From Sinotaia quadrata (lineage: Eukaryota; Mollusca; Gastropoda; Architaenioglossa; Viviparidae): 64,000 bases of DNA. Location of the stretch: the NCBI GenBank assembly GCA_028829895.1, contig CM054180.1, positions 108,925,635 to 108,989,634 on the forward strand, read 5' to 3'. Under the pieces are notes generated by a model. It was not told the origin of the DNA, ran no database searches, and saw only the letters and a list, made by a program, of their open reading frames with translations. Positions 37,531 through 49,504 of this stretch are shown here, in pieces. Every line of letters begins with the position of its first letter. The first letter of the stretch is position 1. A program made the position numbers and the translations under genes.

Positions 37531-37662
37531 AGTTGTCACCATAAATGAAGTGCATTAATTTTCGTAGATGACACTGTTGTCACCATAAATGAAGTGCATT
37601 AATTTTCGTAGATGACACTGTTGTCACCATAAATGAAGTGCATTAATTTTCGTAGATGGCAC
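37531..37662 (+). repeat. 44-bp tandem repeat, 3 copies
   Basis: GTTGTCACCATAAATGAAGT starts at 37532, 37576 and 37620; copies are almost identical. Confidence 0.95.
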
Positions 37663-38689
37663 CACAAACTCAGAAAGAGGGCTGAAGGTGTTGATAAGCA
37701 CATTCAACCTTGTTAGTCAAGGAAACAAACAAAAAGGTGATTGATGGGAGAATCTTCTCAAATAAGTTGTATTTAAATACCGAATTATACATAAATGAGC
37801 ATAGTTAAAATATAAAATATTTTTTAAAATACTAAACACACAAATCTATATTTGACATTGTATCGGAAATAAATTATGACCTATATTTCAGTTACCGTGA
37901 AATTACCATGTTATACGTATTCTCAAGAGTCTTGCAGTACATTTACAATATCACTATGTTGTACTATGAACAAAGAAAGCAGTGGAAAGAATATAAACAC
38001 TATATCATTATTGAATACACTCTCTCTATTGAGAGTGAAGGTTGGTGGATGGGAGGCATTTTTGCAACTCACTTTCATACGTTTAAAAATTATATTAAAA
38101 TTAAAATTGTTCTCCTCATTAACATCGAATGATACCTAGGATTAAAAAGTAAGATTTTTAGAGCTGTTTACGGCGGAAGTAACCTTTGACCCAGTCTTTG
38201 CGAGAAATAGTAATGCCGTAAATTAAAAAAATAATTACATGAGAGTCCAGGGTCAGAGAACTACCATCATTTAATACAGTTGTTTTTGTACATACTTAAA
38301 ATGCGAGGTTTCGTGAGGCAGCCATTGTTAAGCAGATTTATAATTCACTTAAATTTGTTTAATGTCAGTTTTACGGCGTTTCTACTTTACTGTAAACATC
38401 TGGAATTTATACTGCATACTAACTAGGTTAAATTCCCATATTAAAATAGTATAACCTGAGTAAATGTCATTAGAAATGTTGCGGGAATAGTATACGTAAC
38501 AAGGTTTAACAACTGAAACCATATATAAAACATGCACATTTTATTGCATTACAATATGAACTATGACAATCTGTGTGTAAACACTGACATAGTTACTTTA
38601 ACACTATTACTAAAAGTAAATAGGGGGCATACATTTACAAAGATAATACCAGCATTTAAAAGTTTGCATTGCACATAGATGAAAATCAG

Positions 38690-38690
<1 letters not shown>
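37663..38690. other. AT-rich spacer
   Basis: Two overlapping short ORFs at 37876-38139 have no recognised domain. Nothing else was noted. Confidence 0.45.

Positions 38691-38756
<66 letters not shown>
38691..38756. repeat. (TA)n microsatellite
   Basis: About 32 TA repeats. Confidence 0.97.
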
Positions 38757-38757
<1 letters not shown>

Positions 38758-40780
38758 CCCTATTTCCAGCGTTAGGTAGACCATGCTTAAAAACCAGCAT
38801 TAGGTGGACACAGTGTATATCCCATAATAATAATAAAATTAACATTTTTTTTTCACATTCTGCTTTTAGACATCACTAATAGCAAACGTACTTAATTTGA
38901 AGAAAAAATATCAAATAACAAAAAATATACATGTTTTGTGGTCTGCCTAATTCCTATAACCCTAAAACCAGCATTATGTAGACAAACACATACACTTAAA
39001 AACCAGCATTATGGGACTCGTACTTAAAAACCAGCATTATGTGGACACTTAGTTAAAATGGTCAATTTTATAGTTGTAAACAAATGAATCTTTTTAAAAA
39101 CCATGACTCTGCATAAATAAATGTATAGGTTATAAATATAAATCAAAAGTAGAAGAATACATTTGCTTTAATAGATATTTGTATAGATGTATCTCATTTT
39201 ATAATCTAAAAGTCCACAATTTGGTATGAATAAAAATATATTGTTGAGTTTTTATATTGATTTATTACTATTTAAATCAGGATATACATTTAGAATCATG
39301 TTAAAGGACTCCAAACTCAATTAAATCTTGAGTTTGGAAAAATATATGTTTATACTTAAAAACCAGCCTTAAGTAGACATCATTTGCTTAAAAACCAGCC
39401 TTAAGTAGACATCATTTGCTTAAAAACCAGCCTTAAGCAGACATCATTTGCTTAAAAACCAGCCTTAAGCAGACATCATTTGCTTAAAAACCAGCAATAT
39501 GTGGACATATATGTCATTCTAATAAATGAAGCTATATTTCATTATTTAATGCCATTGTCTCATTATTTAATAAATTGTTCAAATTTAAAAGCATGTTAAA
39601 AGGTCCAAAATTTAATTTGGTATTAAAATTGGAAAGTAAATGTTTTAAAAACAGCCTTAGGTGGACATTATGTGCTTACATACCAGCAATATGCAGACAA
39701 CATATATGTTACTCAAATAAATAAAGGAAAGCAAGGTTTCCTTAATTTATCACTATTTCATACAGGTTTAAAGTCAAAATTAAATTAAAGGACCACAAAA
39801 TCAATATAGTGTTGACTTACAAAAATAAAAGCTTTTTTCTTTTAAAAACAACCTTATGTGAGCATAATTTGCTATTAAAAAATTAAAAAAGTAATCATAC
39901 CTGTAAGTTAATTTTGGAAATAACTTGATTTTTCTATATTTTTTCTATATTTACTATTAATTTCTCACCATTTAAAAAAGATTCAAACTCAGAATCATGT
40001 TTAAGGACCCCAAATTTAATTTGGTATTAAAGTTGGAAAGTAAAAGTGTTATGCTTATAAAACACCCTTACTTGTACAATGCAAACTTTGAAACCAGCAA
40101 TGCAGCAATATGCCGGCAACTTAAACATTATTGTAATAAATAAAGCAACGTTTCTTAAATTTATTTCTATTTAATGCAGGATTCAAATGCAAAATCATTT
40201 TAAAGGACCACAGTTTCTATTTAGTGTTGAATTTGTGAAAAATAAGTGTATGCTTAAAAATCAGCCTTACGTAGACATTATTTGCTTAAAAACCAGCAAT
40301 ACGCAGACATTATTTGCTTAAAAACCAGCAATACGCAGACATGTATATGTCATTCTAATAAATAAAGCTAAGTTTCTTTATTTAACATTATTGTATCACT
40401 ATTTAATAAATTGTTCAAATTTTAAAGTATGTTGAAAAGTCCCAAATTTAATTTGGTATTAAAATTGGAAAGTAAAAGGTTTATGCTTTAAAACCATCCT
40501 TTGGTGGACATTAAGTGCTTAAAAACCAGCAACATGCAGACCGCATACATGTCACTCAAATAAATAAAGTAATGCTTCTTTAATTTATCACTATTTAATA
40601 CAAGATTTAGATTCAAATTCATGTTATACGAGACACTAAATCAGTAAATGTAATTTAGTGATGAGTTTGGAAAATTAATGTTTAATGCAACTAGAGGTAC
40701 GTGGACAATATTTGCTTAAAACCAGTGCTATGCAGATAAGCATATATTATACTCTAATAAATAATGTACATGTTTCTTTA
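38757..40780 (+). repeat. Array of AAAACCAGC-centred repeats
   Basis: The motif TTAAAAACCAGC, then a variable CTTA/ATTA/ATAT, then G-x-x-GACAT recurs more than 20 times. It is packed at 32-33 bp spacing around 39354-39500. Elsewhere it occurs singly or in pairs about every 250 bases, linked to recurring text (CTAATAAATAAAGC, GTTTCTTTATTTA, TTTAATTTGGTATTAAA). This is a decayed higher-order tandem array. Confidence 0.85.
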
Positions 40781-42844
40781 TTTAAAATTATTTTCAATAA
40801 ACTAAAGAAACATAGTGTGTAAAAAGTGTATTATCATTTTGGGGAAGAGTTCGCATATTACGTTTAATATAAAACGATCCGAAATGTAAGGATTTCACCA
40901 GGTTCTTGAAGTGTTATTCCAAAATAAACATTATCGGATATGTTACTTATTACTGATCCATGAGTAAGGCCAGTAAGTAGTTTAGTGATTATATTTAATT
41001 AATTATTATACAATTGTTGCACAAACCAAACAGCAGACAATGCGGTGGTTGATAAAATATTTTCACAATTTAATAAACATCAAAGAACTAAAGCCGCAAA
41101 CATGTTGGCTGGGCTTGGCGGTGTTGTAATACAGTGTAACCTAATTCGTGATATTACGTCACTCGGGGTATTATGGGACAATGTGTATTATCGTACAAAC
41201 AAATAAAAATTAGTAAAACTATTTAACGCAAAGTAAAAACCTATAGATATTATATCCGTCCATTATTTTGAATATATCTTAATAATGCATTCCATTTAAT
41301 ATTCGTCCCATAATAACCCAACCTTTTACATTAGACATGAATAGACGTATATGTTCACAGAAAAAAGTCAAATATTGTAAAAAGCCCACTATTAATGCAA
41401 TCCGATTTTATGGACCCCAATTATCGCCTTATAGCGATATTTCACTGTACTTAGATTTATTTATGTAACAGCGGTGATGAATTAAATTATAACTATAAAG
41501 AGCTGTCTTTAAGTACGATTATAATTTAGAACGATAAGGCTTGGGGCGACACTTGTTTATGGGTGAAGGCCGAATGAACACGTAAATTATACTGTCCATA
41601 GATAGAAACTGTTCAGTGCTCTTGCACCATAAAACAGTAAAGTCGCAAGTCTAAAATAAAAATTGAGTAATGTAGAATGGACTCCTCAAGATCCATTCTG
41701 TTAAAACTTATAAAATGAAGTGGATTTTGAATTAAAATTTCTATTTAAGAAATAATTGTCATAAATTGAAGGACTTAATTAGTGTCTGAAGCAATATTAT
41801 TGAACTGAAGAACAACCGCAAAGGCACAGCAATTCTTGCTTAATTCAGGGGCTGAGTTCGATTCGTGCCATGATGGATAGTGTGATTCTTACCCCATCCC
41901 CAGATAAGGTTCTAGGCTTTGTATCTAGTCCATCAAATAGGACAAACAAAATGGTTAGTTTACTAAAACAGTTACGTTTACTAAAGCTCGTGCAAGCCTG
42001 GCAATTAAAGAGCGAAGAATGTCTCCGTTGGTTACTCACTGCCTGACATAATTGCACATAAAATTGATACCCCTCCGCCTCGTAAAAGATGAAGAAAAGA
42101 ATAGAAGTATTTGCTCTTGCCATGAATCAGTGCCACCGAATATTTCTCTCTATTAAGAAAGCTAATGATAAAGTAATCAAAATAAATGATCTCTTACCTT
42201 ATTTTGTAGACAGTACTGCAGAGATTAGCTGAAAAACATCGATCTGCAGTGTACATGCTTTCTGTTTCGGAAATAAGTACAGTCACAGATCCTTTATCTT
42301 TTTTTTTTTTTAAGTGTGAGAACTGAATGATGAAAACCGCTGATCTTCGAAAGACTGGAAATAAAGTCTGATAAGTTCGGGTCTACTCAGTCACTTTCCC
42401 TTTTTTTTACATTCATTTAATGCCCTCCCTATTCAGAGCGAAACATGATGACTAATTTAAACTCCTTTATCTCACCCTTTCCCACAGACTCAGATGATAT
42501 ATATAATATACTTTTAGAGAGAGAACAGATAGATCGTGGTAACAATTAAAAAGAAAGGTGTGGTTTGGATGGAACAAAGGTTCACTGTGCATTCAACCAT
42601 CAATCAATCAATGCCAAATCCCTAGGACTGAAAACGCCTGAATTTTATTGGTAGGTATTGCTTGGTACTGCGGACTGCATAACAAAAAGATGTATAGTTT
42701 GAAAGGAAGAGAAATAATAGCATGGGGTTTAATTGTTGAGTTTAAGCCCAAACTCTGGTATATCGTTTTCTCTTTCCGATTTTTAACTATCAAGGGATCA
42801 TCAGCGTGAGTGGTACCACTCAGGAAACAGTTTATTGTTTTTAT
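40781..42844. other. AT-rich DNA; possible tRNA-derived fragment
   Basis: No gene was recognised. GAGTTCGATTCGTGCC near 41848 resembles a tRNA B box, and the minus-strand ORF 41845-42123 across it has no recognised domain. Confidence 0.4.
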
Positions 42845-43260
42845 TGAATTATAATACTATTAAAAATATGAATGAATTATAATTTTATTTGACTGATGAA
42901 ACTTGAAAATGCAGATATATACGAATATAGACTTAGTTATATTAAGTTGTCTGTGTTGTTTATGAACGGACGCGTAGTTCCTGTTAGCAAGTGAACGCAT
43001 AAGGATGTGAACTGTAAAGCATGCCTTTAGGGATTAGGGATTAAGATTATTGGTCTTTCGCGTTGGCGTGCTGTTCAAGACGCTGTGAAGCGTGAACAGA
43101 AGGTACTCGGACAAAGCAGAGAGTAGGACTGATTGATTGATTGATTGAGTGTGTGGGGGGGGGGGCGCTTCCGGCTTCCGCCACTTTCGCGAGCGTAGGC
43201 CTGAGTGTGCCTAACTCTACATCAAAGTTATACAAAGTACCGCCAGCTACCCTTGCTACC
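42845..43260 (+). repeat. Inverted repeat arm P (partner 53765-54035)
   Basis: TTTTATTTGACTGATGAAAC, GAACGGACGCGTAGTTCCTG and ATCAAAGTTATACAAAGTAC also occur as reverse complements, in reversed order, at 53765-54035. A run of G at about 43155 and CGCTTCCGGCTTCCGCC are shared in inverted form with 46745-46770. Confidence 0.8.
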
Positions 43261-43351
43261 TTAGGTGATTGTTGACACAGAAACTTAGATAATCAAAGAG
43301 ATTAGATTCTCTCTTCTCTTGTTAATTTCTTTTCTGTCTCTGTCTTTTTGT

Positions 43352-43352
<1 letters not shown>

Positions 43353-43422
<70 letters not shown>
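43353..43422. repeat. (CT)n(CA)n microsatellite
   Basis: CT repeats switch to CA repeats near 43380. Confidence 0.96.
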
Positions 43423-43425
<3 letters not shown>

Positions 43426-43833
43426 CATAACTTGCCCATTTGAAACATATTCACGTTTTCACAGAATGAAGTCTTAGGAAATAAAGTCACAATGAAAAAT
43501 GTCACCGGAAGTAAAGTCACAATATATGTTTAATATAAAGTCGTAAGTCAGTGTGATTGTGTTATACTGTTTATTAACTGTAAGTGAAGGACGAAATGTC
43601 ACGGAGGTTAACAGCTCGCTGAAGATGTGCGTGGTTCAAATACAGTTCGGCGTGAAAAAACGTTAATAATTATAATGTATGCGTGTATGTCCGCTATTGT
43701 CTTTGGTGTGCACGTGCGTGTATTTTATATACCGTATAAATGCATTCTAAATCATACATTTAGTTCTGTTTGTATTAATTTTATTTGTAAGTCCATATAT
43801 ATGTTCATTATTTACTGAATAACAGTAAAAGGA

Positions 43834-43879
43834 AGTAAGCGGCGGCTCTGTTGGATCGCGGTTCGATTCTCCCTCGGGA
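43834..43879 (+). repeat. Shortened tRNA-like SINE module
   Basis: GGCTCTGTTGG, like a tRNA A box, is followed after only a few bases by GGTTCGATTCT, a good B box. A normal tRNA has about 30 or more bases between them, so the anticodon arm appears missing. A (GT)n tail starts within ten bases. Confidence 0.5.
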
Positions 43880-43883
43880 TTAA

Positions 43884-43885
<2 letters not shown>

Positions 43886-43940
<55 letters not shown>

Positions 43941-43941
43941 T
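43886..43941. repeat. (GT)n microsatellite
   Basis: GT run directly after the tRNA-like module. Confidence 0.95.
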
Positions 43942-44404
43942 GATTTGTCCGTCGTATACATATTATAATCCATATTATAATTCACAATTTTAATAAAATG
44001 ATTTATTCATACATAGTCATGTTTTATGCCTATAGTCCATAAACACGTATATTATTGACTGAATAACAATAAATGACAGTTAGCGATTGCGCAGATTAAC
44101 ATATCGCCCAAGAGGATCGTGGTTGTGATTCTCGCTCAGAGTAAAATATGTTTTATTTTGTTTTTGTTTGTGTACGTATGTTTGAGTGTGCTCGCGCGCG
44201 CGAGTGTGTGTGTGTGTATGTGTGTGACTGTAAATTAAAAGAATGTGCCTCTTATCTCTCCGACACAACTTACATAGTAAATATGACTTAAACTTTAGCA
44301 GTGGATATTACTGACAGTAATAAGAGCGGTTCATAATTGTGCTTCGATGAATTTATGTATACCAAGCATGCAGCTCGCAAAACCAATGTATTCCTTTTTT
44401 TTTT

Positions 44405-44795
44405 TTTAGAAACTTCAATCTGACGTGCATTGTTCGACAACTCTTTACTTGTTTAATACATACGGCTGGTAACTGTGAATAAAATGTTCTTTAAAATATC
44501 ACCTAACAAACATTACCAACAGATGTTTAGTGTGATATGACTGCTTGAAACATGATTTCATTGATACATTTTTATTTAGTTTCATTTTATGTAAATACGT
44601 CAGATTCTTTTCACTTCTGGAAATTATTTCTCGATCGAGATAAAAGAAAATTGAACTGTGTTAGCCGTATTATTGATAGTGTTCTATTGTTCTTGTACTA
44701 GTGGGCGATTATAAAGTTGAAATATATAGTACTAATTGATCAAAACGGTCGGCATATCTGTAAGATATAGTAACTATAAATTTGAACGGTGACAT
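44405..44795 (+). repeat. Inverted repeat arm R (partner 49505-49895)
   Basis: TTTAGAAACTTCAATCTGAC, ATTGTTCGACAACTCTTTAC, CCAACAGATGTTTAGTGTGA and TACTAATTGATCAAAACGGT recur as reverse complement in order across 49505-49895. The match is close. Confidence 0.88.
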
Positions 44796-44944
44796 GCAAT
44801 ATTAATAAAACTCACCTACCATACAACTATCTAACATGTTTATATTGCATTGAATGCTATAACCATATGATTGCATTGGTGTCTTATTTTGTTTTAGCGT
44901 AGCTCTTTGGCGTTTCTTGGAATTACACTTGTAGTATTGGGTTA

Positions 44945-45042
44945 CACATAGAGCTATAGTTTAAATCTTATTTACTATGTGAGTCGTGTCGGAGAGATTA
45001 GAGGCAGATTCTTTTAAATTACAATCACACACACACATACAC

Positions 45043-45113
<71 letters not shown>

Positions 45114-45312
45114 AAACATCTTTAATTCAGAGAGAGAATCACACCACGATCTTCTTGGGCGAGAGGTTAGTTTCTGCACAATCACTTATTTCCATTCACT
45201 GTTATTCTATCTATAATTTACTTGTTTATGGACTTCAAGCATAACAATATAACTAAGTATGAAAAAATCATATAATTAAATGCGTGAATTATAATATGTT
45301 CCGATATACAAG

Positions 45313-45368
<56 letters not shown>

Positions 45369-45760
45369 TTACCCCAGAGCGAGAATCGAACCACGATCCT
45401 AATGAGCCGTCGCTTAATTCCATTTACTGTTATTCACTCAATAATAAGCATGCATACCGACTTACAATGAAAATTAATTAAAACAGAACTAAATGTATGT
45501 ATTACAAAGCATTTATACGGTATATAAAATACACTTGAATCACGCACATATTGAGCGAGCAGTTAACCTCCTTGCCTTTTCCTGCTTCACTTACTGTTAA
45601 TAAGTATTATAAGATATACACTCTGACACTTATGACTTTATATTGTGAATTTATTTCCTGTAACTTTTTCCTTGTGATTTTATTTCCTATGACTTTTTTC
45701 CTGTGACTTTTTTCCAGTGACATTTTTTCCGCTCACCGTTGATAAGAAGCGACTCCATAC
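44945..45760 (-). repeat. Fold-back element right arm, copy 1
   Basis: The reverse complement matches 43440-44300. It includes GTCGTGTCGGAGAGATTA (inverse of TCTCTCCGACACAAC), tRNA-like modules at 45130-45165 and 45376-45416, the AGTTAACCTCC segment and AGTCAC-type short repeats to 45740. The outer edge reads GGTGAGCGGAAAAAATGTCA on the minus strand. (TC)n(CA)n and (CA)n tracts sit at 45047-45110 and 45314-45367. Confidence 0.8.
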
Positions 45761-46440
45761 ACAACTCTCTTGTTTTAGGTTAGAGAAAAAATATGAGGGA
45801 ATTTTAGAGACAGTTTTGTTTTTGTTGTTTTTAGAGAAATGTTAGGGTTAGGATTAGCTGTAAATAAAAAAAAACAAATATAAATATATTCTAAAACTTT
45901 TTTACTTGTATTCCTGATTTAGGTTTTGTTTCTGCTAAATTTTGTGTTTTAATGACTTCAATATTGCAGTAAAAATAGCATCGAGTAACACTTTGTATCT
46001 AAATGTATGTCATATAACTTCTGTCCTTCGATATACGTATAATGACCCCTTTGTTTTTCAAACACGACAATTGTGTATGGAGCTGTTGGGTCTACCGTAC
46101 ACACCTTTGTGTACATAAATGCCTGCAGTGTTGATTTGGTGGAAGTACGAAGGAATGCGTAGCCATTCACTAAGAGTAACATTGCTAAGAAAAATAGCAG
46201 GACTTCCGACTGATTGCACAACAATCGCCAGTCAGTAGTAAAGATCGGTACTGTTGTTCTCACGTGTACCAGTGTAGACGAGGAGGAAGGATTAACTTTT
46301 GATATAAGCAGCCTGGCTGTTAGGAAGGAGACAGGGGTCCGGGGTGTTTGGAAACCCATTATAAACCGTTAAGATGAGAACAATAGGGATGGTCTCTTTG
46401 AGTTGACAAAAGAAAGCCCATTATCTCCTCTATGACAGAG
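45290..46440 (+). repeat. Direct repeat S, copy 1 (partner 60100-61210)
   Basis: It is collinear with 60100-61210 for about 1.1 kb, from the (CA)n and tRNA-like module through ACAACTCTCTTGTTTTAGGT, AGCATCGAGTAACACTTTG and GTGTATGGAGCTGTTGGGTC to GGGATGGTCTCTTTGAGTTG. A minus-strand ORF (45958-46359) is present but broken in the other copy, and no domain is recognised. Confidence 0.88.
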
Positions 46441-46854
46441 TTGAGGAAAATTAACTCTCTAAGTGACAAAAGGGGGGAAAGTAAGGAAAAGACAAGAAGG
46501 GTGTTGGATATATTGTTTGTTTTTTTTAAAAAAAAATAATTAATAATAATAATTACCCGAACAACAAGAGCTCAGAGACCTAGAAAATTTTGACGGGCCA
46601 GACATGAGGTAATGAGTAAACAGTAAAAACAACTTTGCGGACAGCTGACCATTTGGAAATAATAGATAAAAACTAGGTTGACATAGCCAGGGGGGTAAAC
46701 CACCCCTCCCTTTCCCCCACAACCCCTCCACCCAGAGCAAAAGCGGCGGAAGCCGGAAGCGCCCCCCCTACATTCAATCAATCAAATCAAGTTTTATATA
46801 GAGGAAAAAAACTAGGGCCAGTGTGTTATTGCATTTGTAGTGGGGAAAAGTCAC
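46441..46854. other. Spacer with inverted match to 43150
   Basis: Includes GGCGGAAGCCGGAAGCGCCC near 46744, inverse of 43160-43185, and a TCAATCAATCAAATCAAG edge. No gene was recognised. Confidence 0.5.
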
Positions 46855-47207
46855 AGAATGAAGTCTTAGGAAATAAAGTCACAAGGAAAAAAGTCACAGG
46901 AAATAAAGACACAATATATGTTTAATATAAAGTCGTAAGTCAGTATGTATGTGTTATACTGTTTATTAACTGTAAGTGAAGGACGAAATGTCACGGAGAT
47001 TAACAGCTCGCTGAAGATGTGCGTGGTTCAAATACCGTTCGTGGTGAAAAACATTAATAATATATGCTTTTGTCTTTGGTGTGCAGGAGCGTGTATTTTA
47101 TATACCGTATAAATGCATTCTAAATCATATATTTAGTTCTGTTTGTATTAATTTTATTTGTAAGTCCATATATATGCTCATTATTTACTGAATAACAGTA
47201 AAAGGAT

Positions 47208-47252
47208 GTAAGCGGCAGCTCAGTTGGATTGCGGTTCGATTCTTCCTCGGGA
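47208..47252 (+). repeat. Shortened tRNA-like SINE module
   Basis: AGCTCAGTTGG (a good A box) is followed five bases later by GGTTCGATTCT (a good B box). A normal tRNA cannot have this spacing. Confidence 0.55.
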
Positions 47253-47498
47253 TTAAATGTGTGTGTGTGTGTGTGTGTGTGTGTGATTTGTCCGTCGTAT
47301 ACATATTATAATCCATATTATAATTCACAATTTTAATAAAATGATTTATTCAACATAGTCATGATTTATGCTTGTAGTCCATAAACACGTATATTATTGA
47401 CTGAATAACTTATCGCCCAAGAGGATCGTGGTTGTGATTCTCGCTCGGAGTAAAATATGTTTTATTTTGTTTGTGTTTGTGTATGTATGTTTGTGTGT

Positions 47499-47499
<1 letters not shown>

Positions 47500-47587
<88 letters not shown>

Positions 47588-47728
47588 TGTATGTGTGTGT
47601 ATGTGTGTGTATGTGTGTGTATGTGTGTGTATGTGTGTGTATGTGTGTGTATGTGTGTGTATGTGTGTGTATGTGTGTGTATGTGTGTGTATGTGTGTGT
47701 ATGTGTGTGTATTTGTGTGTATGTGTGT
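47500..47728. repeat. (CT)n(CG)n(ATGTGTGTGT)n compound satellite
   Basis: CT repeats, a short CG run, then about 14 units of a 10-bp ATGTGTGTGT repeat. Confidence 0.96.
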
Positions 47729-47899
47729 GGCTGTAAATTAAAAGAATGTGCCTCTTATCTCTCCGACACAACTTACATAGTAAATATGACTTAAACTTTA
47801 GCAGTGGATATTACTGACAGTAATAAGAGCGGTTCATAATTATGCTTCGATGAATTTATGTAAACCAAGCATGCAGCTGGCAAAACCAATCTGTGGTTG

Positions 47900-48496
47900 A
47901 AATATGTACAAAGAACATGTTGTCAATGTGGAAGACTTATAACGGGCTAAACTGTAGCAACAGAATTTTTGGTTCCAGTCAAAACGTAAAAATGTTTTCT
48001 GATTCAGAAACAGTGTTCAGGGATGGCAACTTTGCTATGGTTCCGAATATTTTCAACCAACGTCATCCGTATATCCTTTGAGGAGAATATACTTTATTTT
48101 GCTTTGCTGTATGCTCTTCTATGTATGACCCGTACCACTTATGAAGAATTATTTCAAGCAGTAGTTGATGAAAAAAGTATTATTTCTCTGTATGCTCTTT
48201 TTCCAAACAAGACCTGTGCCACTTATGAAGAATTATTTCAAGCAATAGTTGATGAGAAAAGTATTATTTCTCTCTCTGCTCTTCTTCCAAACAAAACATG
48301 TTCCACTTATGAAGAATTGTTTCAAACAATAGTTGATAAGTGTACAACATGAACTATACTATTAACCTGCAAGCCGTCGTGACTAACTTTGAAGACGGCG
48401 TGTTACGAGCAATTCTAGCTGTTTGGACCCGACTTCAGCAGCAAATGTTGTTTTTACAATCTTAGGCAATCCATTAAGCGTAATGTCCAAGAGTTG
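47900..48496 (+). pseudogene. MULE-type transposase fragment, degenerate
   Basis: The first frame (to about 48060) reads SSQNVKMFSDSETVFRDGNF then AMVPNIFNQ, the motif around the first catalytic Asp of Mutator-like transposases (xDGTFxxxPxIFxQ). After a frameshift come YALFPNKTCATYEELFQAIV and two related units. At about 48371-48420 follows LQAVVTNFEDGVLRAIL, where families have TDFE; here the catalytic Asp is Asn. After another shift, CCFYNL and QSIKRNVQELS-like residues run to the border with an 890-bp repeat unit. Frameshifts, the lost Asp and missing ends make it a relic. Confidence 0.8.
48137..48352 (+). repeat. In-frame 84-bp repeat, 2.6 copies, inside MULE relic
   Basis: ACTTATGAAGAATTATTTCA starts at 48137, 48221 and (with changes) 48305. 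Each unit encodes 28 residues beginning TYEELFQA and including LPNKTC or a variant. Confidence 0.93.
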
Positions 48497-48945
48497 TCTC
48501 GAAAAATCCACTTTAATGCAAGGCACTAGACTATTGACAGAAGTCTTGACATTTTGAATCCCAAAAGCTGAATTTCTACAAAACTAATTGTCAGAAAAGG
48601 ACTAAAATTGGTAGGCATGAAGCTAAATACTTTGTGACTCGGAATGTAAATAAAAAGTCGGATATTCGAAAGAACTCTAGAGAAAAACACGTTCCTGCAA
48701 CCCTCCTGCAAAAATTGAGTTTTCTTGATTTTTCGAAGCGTTCGACTTTTTATCTGACGAACGCTTTACTGTACATGCATTAAATTCAGGTACCTAATGC
48801 ACAACCACGGGTCCTATGACCTCTAATTATTGAGTATTTTTAGAGTAATCCATGTCGGAAATAATTAGGTTCAAACTACTTAAAATGGCACACATCCCGC
48901 TTCGGCTCGTTCGGATGGCCACAGTCACCTGTAATGTTACTCCTT
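48497..48945 (-). repeat. Inverted half-copy of the 890-bp repeat
   Basis: The reverse complement matches about 56955-57395. Shared blocks are GCCACAGTCACCTGTAATGT, AACCCTCCTGCAAAAATTGA-type text, TTCGAAGCGTTCG, ATGCATTAAATTCAGG and TCCGACATGGATTACTCT (as inverses). Confidence 0.88.
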
Positions 48946-49100
48946 AGCTCCAACGACAACAACAACACCACTGGTGAACATTACAGGGTGGGGAGTGAAC
49001 ATCCTGGGCGCACATACACACTAAGTACAGACGATGTGGTATTATCCTGGGCTCTGTAAACCCCACACACACACACACACCTGCCAATACAACAACGGCC
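48945..49100 (-). repeat. Inverted relative of the 1862-1960 repeat
   Basis: The reverse complement reads ACAGAGCCCAGGATAATACC, CTGTACTTAGTGTGTATGTG, then CACTGGTGTTGTTGTTGTCG. This is collinear with 1858-1965. Confidence 0.7.
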
Positions 49101-49504
49101 ACCACAGCACTTAAATATGTATTGCCATTTCCGAATCCTATTTGTGTGAAGCGGGGTTTTCTGCAGTGACAGCAACCAAAACAAAACAACGGATGGACAT
49201 AAGCAACTCACTTCGGGTGTAATTGTCTCCTATTACCCCCAGATGGAACCTTCTCGTTGCAAAGAAACAAGATCAGGATTCTCGCTGATTTAGCGTTCTA
49301 GTGAGTTAAAATGTTAAATCACTTTATATTCATTTTTTGGTGTAACTGTATTTTAATTTGAAGGCACGTTTAAATACAATTAAATTTAGATTATTAAATC
49401 AAAACAATCTAAAATATAAACAATCAACGTCCCCCCACATCATCGGGCCACGGTAAAATTATCAAGCGTTGACCGGTCCGCGGTGATGAAAAGGTTGGGG
49501 ACCA
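49101..49504. other. Spacer without recognised feature
   Basis: AT-rich; two overlapping minus-strand ORFs have no recognised domain. Confidence 0.5.

Larger units (their letters stand above)
43440..44400 (+). repeat. Fold-back element left arm, copy 1
   Basis: Begins with AGTCAC-rich short repeats (AAATAAAGTCACAATG, AAGTAAAGTCACAATAT). It then holds GTTAACAGCTCGCTGA, a tRNA-like module at 43834-43879, (GT)n at 43886-43941, a second module near 44100 and GT-rich sequence to 44225. It is directly repeated at 46855-47890 and in inverted orientation at 44945-45760. Confidence 0.82.
46855..47890 (+). repeat. Fold-back element left arm, copy 2
   Basis: Direct repeat of 43440-44400, ending at the same words (ACCAAGCATGCAGCT, GCAAAACCAAT). 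It has a tRNA-like module at 47208-47252, a shorter (GT)n at 47262-47285, and an expanded (CT)n(CG)n(GT)n/(ATGTGTGTGT)n tract at 47500-47728 where copy 1 has about 30 bases. Confidence 0.88.

Noticed and set aside
41845..42123. tRNA-derived SINE from a B-box-like GAGTTCGATTCG
   Set aside because: No A box at proper spacing and no second copy seen in the window; left as a low-confidence remark.
45958..46359. 133-residue minus-strand ORF as a gene
   Set aside because: The matching segment in the 60.1-61.2 kb copy is broken by deletions and the ORF belongs to a repeated block.
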